Shown here: positions 5,519 to 8,050 of the stretch, piece after piece | Numbering within the stretch: the first letter of the stretch is position 1 | Layout of the letters: each line of letters opens with the position of its first letter | Assembly: GCA_025935475.1 (NCBI GenBank) | Contig: JAICVE010000118.1 | Coordinates: 1 to 8,050, forward strand | Length of the DNA: 8,050 nucleotides | Origin: Nitrospira sp. | GTDB lineage: Bacteria > Nitrospirota > Nitrospiria > Nitrospirales > Nitrospiraceae | Direction: 5' to 3' | Position numbers and translations under genes: made by a program | Notes under the pieces: generated by a model | Database searches by the model: none | Seen by the model: only the letters and a program-made list of their open reading frames with translations | Told to the model about the DNA's origin: nothing

Positions 5519-6670
5519 TTATTGAGTTACTGCCGCCGGTTTCCCTTTCACTCCTTCGCGCGGGCATCCCGCCGGACGGATCGCCTCGGCCGGCAGTTCC
5601 GATTCGCCATAGACGTGAGCGGCGATCGCCTTGGCGACGTCCGTCGACAAATCCTGCTGCATCACTCTGATCACTTTCGCGGTCGCTTCCCGCTCGGACA
5701 AGTGGCCTTCTTTGCCGCCTTTTGAGATCGCTCCGACGATCTGCTGTTCGGACAAATTCACCACCTCAAAATCGCTGCACCATCGCACGTATGTGAACTG
5801 GGGATCGCGCACATCGATCGGCCAGACTCGAACCATTCCCCGGATTAGCAATTCCGGATGGGTATGCGGGTCGACGGCGCCCGCCTCCGTTCCTGACGAC
5901 ATGGTCGCGACTCGGAGGCCTTCCCTGATCAACCCTTCCGTCAAGGCCCGCTCTGCCGGTTCCACATGGTCGCCAGTGACGCTGACCGCCAGCACGAAAT
6001 TCGACGAGAGGTACTCATCCAGTTCACGGCTCAGATCCTGGACGCGATAATCCGCAGCCGTCCCTTGCCCGCTGGCGCGGATCACGCGGAGATCCGCATT
6101 ATAGGTTTCGCGCAGGACGAGGTTGCGGGTGGCCCGTCTGAGTGCACGAACCTTGGCGAGCTTATCCGACGTTTGATGAGCCTCTGCGACATCTGAGTGA
6201 ATGGTGTGATCCAGATCGGCCAACCGCTCCATCAATGCCGTTTCGGCATGAGCCCGCTGCATTCCTCCCAACGCATAGTGGAGGTTTTTTTTCGCATCGT
6301 ACCACCGGTCGACGATCGTGGCGTTTTCCAGCACCTTGTCGGTGGACACGCGCGTCAGTTGATCGAGCGCGAGCCGCCGCTCGTCGTGGCTCGTTCCCCG
6401 CTGCTCCACGACCAGATAGGACTCCCAATCCTTGGATTGGGCCGACACCTCCGCCTTGAAAATGCGCGCGAGGGCCGCATAGGCACGGTCTTCGGCCGCA
6501 GCACGATTGTCGGCCTGCCCCACGCCCGTGAGGTATTGTGCGGAGGGATAGTCGGGACTGACGCCGTCGATCCAGGCCGGCTTCGACTGACCGAATGCAC
6601 ATCCGACGAGAAGCACTATGCCCAGCACAGCGACCATCCGGCCGTACGCGCTGATACGCCCACGGTTCAT
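5519..6670 (-). CDS. LPP20-family lipoprotein
   Basis: A 383-residue lipoprotein. The start is the ATG at 6670, which overlaps the stop of the upstream gene as ATGA; a longer frame to 6829 only reads through that gene. The N-terminus carries RGRISAYGRM, a hydrophobic core and the lipobox LVGC (21-24), so the mature protein begins at C24 and is anchored by lipid in the envelope. Residues ~30-150 match the LPP20 pattern: PAWIDG, YLTGVGQAD at 46-54, then an alanine-rich helix and a long beta region. A second domain near 224-355 contains RGMVRVWPIDVRDPQFTYVRWC and SKGGKEGH. The function of these proteins is not established; they often neighbour COG3014 and LpoB/CsgG-like genes, suggesting an envelope-assembly role. 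A run of eight A residues in the coding strand (6292-6285) encodes KKN and is intact. Confidence 0.85.
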   Translation of the reverse strand: MNRGRISAYGRMVAVLGIVLLVGCAFGQSKPAWIDGVSPDYPSAQYLTGVGQADNRAAAEDRAYAALARIFKAEVSAQSKDWESYLVVEQRGTSHDERRLALDQLTRVSTDKVLENATIVDRWYDAKKNLHYALGGMQRAHAETALMERLADLDHTIHSDVAEAHQTSDKLAKVRALRRATRNLVLRETYNADLRVIRASGQGTAADYRVQDLSRELDEYLSSNFVLAVSVTGDHVEPAERALTEGLIREGLRVATMSSGTEAGAVDPHTHPELLIRGMVRVWPIDVRDPQFTYVRWCSDFEVVNLSEQQIVGAISKGGKEGHLSEREATAKVIRVMQQDLSTDVAKAIAAHVYGESELPAEAIRPAGCPREGVKGKPAAVTQ

Positions 6671-8050
6671 TGCATCACCCGTTGAATGACGACTGCCGTT
6701 TCCCCGGCACGAAGTGAGAGCATTTTTGTCGAGCCACCTGTCCCATTCGCCGCTGTGCCCACTCGATAGTCGCCGGGAGACACCCATGTGCGCGCCAGGT
6801 GAATTTCGTCGGGCAAGGTGCGCCAGCAACGCTTGTCAGACTCTTCGGAAGCCACCGCAAAGCCTTTGGTCAACAGACCAACCGCTAGTCCCACCCAAGG
6901 GCCGGCATCTCCTCCGACCGCGTGTTGAGCGCCCCGCGTTGCGCCTTCAGCCAGGCTGTACTTAAACGCCGCCCGCGCCACTGCCTTGACCGCGATCCCA
7001 GCGATTCGTTCCGAGAGGGTCTTGTCCGCCAAGGCGGTGACGTTCTGCGCCAGCTCGGTCCGCACCATGACTGGCGCTCCCCGTTCCGGGGTAAGGCTCA
7101 GCGTGTCGACGGGGACCTGCGTCTTTTGCGGGACGAGTTTCGGCAGGGCCACACGCACGACCCGGCCGTTCAGACCATACAGCACACTGTCGGCCGCCCG
7201 ATGTTGCTGGCGATTTCCTGAACTAAACCCGCGGTTGAGGAGCACCAGTTGGAGCGCATCCATGCTGATCGGCAGGTCGAGAAACTGATCCTCCTTGGTC
7301 GGCGCGCGCCCATTATAGCTGATCACAAGCACTTGGGCGAGGTGTTGCTGCTCCTCAACGCTCTTCCAGGTTGTGTCCTGGAACACCTGCTGATACTCGG
7401 TGAATTCTTGGCTCAGATGCAGGGCATCGGACGTGCGGAGTAAGTCGGCACGCAGCTGCGCCGGCACGCCGGTCCGTGACCAGGCACGCGAGGCCTCGAA
7501 GGTTTCATAGGCTTTGCGATAGGCAATAAAGGCATTGTTCAAGTCACCGGCGCTTTCATAGAGGATGCCGCTCAGATAGCGCGCGAATCCGTCGTCATGG
7601 TACGCCGCCTTGTCCTTCGTGCGATCGGTCAGGACATTCAACCGGTGATCGATACGCCTCGCCTCGACCAGCGCGTCCTGCCACCGGTTCAAGGAGGCGT
7701 AATTCAACGCTTTGAGCACGTTGATCATGACCTGCTCATACGGCTCCCCTTCATAGGGCAGGCTATTGTCGTTGGTCACGAAGGCCAACGATTCGGTGCG
7801 CACGGTCCTGGTATACAGACGGTCCACTTCATCTTCCGCCTGTTCCAGCACTTCGTTGCTCCGCTCGTACTCCCCCGCGAGTTGGAGCGTCATGCCGCGA
7901 TCCATTCCATACAGCACGCGGCTCTTTGCACCATACTCCTCCTCGGCCTTCTGGATGACCGCATCCGCCTGCCGGTAATCGTTCTCGAGGAGGCTCTTAT
8001 CGACCATGACGTAGCGGGCGCCTGAGGATCCACAGCCGGTCAGGGTCAGA
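6667..8050 (-). CDS. COG3014-type TPR lipoprotein, 5' end outside the window
   Basis: The frame is open to the window edge. The methionine at 8007 is not the start: upstream, in frame, LTLTGCGSSGARYV contains a lipobox (LTGC, Cys codon at 8034-8032), so the signal sequence begins beyond base 8050 and the lipidated cysteine lies within the window. About 455 residues follow it. The first half is helical with TPR-like pairs, for example EGEPYEQVMINVLKALNYASL and GFARYLSGILYESAGDLNNAFIAYRKAYETF, typical of this family. A hydrophobic, glycine-rich stretch (AGPWVGLAVGLLTKGFAVAS) then comes before a beta-rich tail with WRTLPDEIHLARTWVSPGDYRV. The protein is probably in the periplasm, on the outer membrane. 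Its role is unknown. Its stop overlaps the LPP20 gene start by four bases, so the two are translationally coupled. The operon promoter is outside the window. Confidence 0.82.
   Translation of the reverse strand, partial: LTLTGCGSSGARYVMVDKSLLENDYRQADAVIQKAEEEYGAKSRVLYGMDRGMTLQLAGEYERSNEVLEQAEDEVDRLYTRTVRTESLAFVTNDNSLPYEGEPYEQVMINVLKALNYASLNRWQDALVEARRIDHRLNVLTDRTKDKAAYHDDGFARYLSGILYESAGDLNNAFIAYRKAYETFEASRAWSRTGVPAQLRADLLRTSDALHLSQEFTEYQQVFQDTTWKSVEEQQHLAQVLVISYNGRAPTKEDQFLDLPISMDALQLVLLNRGFSSGNRQQHRAADSVLYGLNGRVVRVALPKLVPQKTQVPVDTLSLTPERGAPVMVRTELAQNVTALADKTLSERIAGIAVKAVARAAFKYSLAEGATRGAQHAVGGDAGPWVGLAVGLLTKGFAVASEESDKRCWRTLPDEIHLARTWVSPGDYRVGTAANGTGGSTKMLSLRAGETAVVIQRVMQ

Noticed and set aside
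5288..5725. 145-codon + frame opposite the antitoxin-like and LPP20 genes
   Set aside because: Shadow frame; the - strand genes here have ribosome binding sites and family resemblance.
6671..6829. Upstream extension of the LPP20 lipoprotein
   Set aside because: The extension overlaps the preceding gene and would bury the signal peptide and lipobox behind 53 unrelated residues.

Overview
The window is dense bacterial chromosome with moderately high GC, many exported proteins of unknown function and no rRNA, tRNA, CRISPR array or recognisable transposase. A mannosylglycerate-type phosphatase, a keto-acid decarboxylase, secreted HEAT proteins and a COG3014/LPP20 lipoprotein operon together would suit a Gram-negative such as Nitrospira (Nitrospirota). 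That placement is an inference from gene content and protein style, not a database match.

Left part, + strand: the C-terminal half of a thiamine-diphosphate (ThDP) 2-keto-acid decarboxylase (1-789, start outside the window), a 299-base gap holding a nested inverted repeat, then a HAD-family mannosyl-3-phosphoglycerate phosphatase (1089-1946). Facing it on the - strand are proC (2190-3008) and a 67-residue protein of unknown function (1970-2173), probably one transcript. A perfect 16-base palindrome lies between the convergent ends.

Middle, + strand: divergent from proC, two exported proteins form a tight pair, a HEAT-repeat protein (3154-4227) and a small protein with a signal sequence (4235-4777).

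Right part, - strand, read from right to left: a COG3014-type TPR lipoprotein (5' end outside the window), an LPP20-type lipoprotein overlapping it by ATGA, a small basic protein and a PIN-domain protein. The last two look like a VapBC-style antitoxin/toxin pair placed 27 bases behind the lipoprotein operon. The PIN protein lacks one of the usual acidic active-site residues.

No clearly new multi-gene system can be proved here. The best candidates for a second look are the altered PIN pair behind an envelope lipoprotein operon, the uncharacterised HEAT/secreted protein pair, and a possible leaderless proC transcript.
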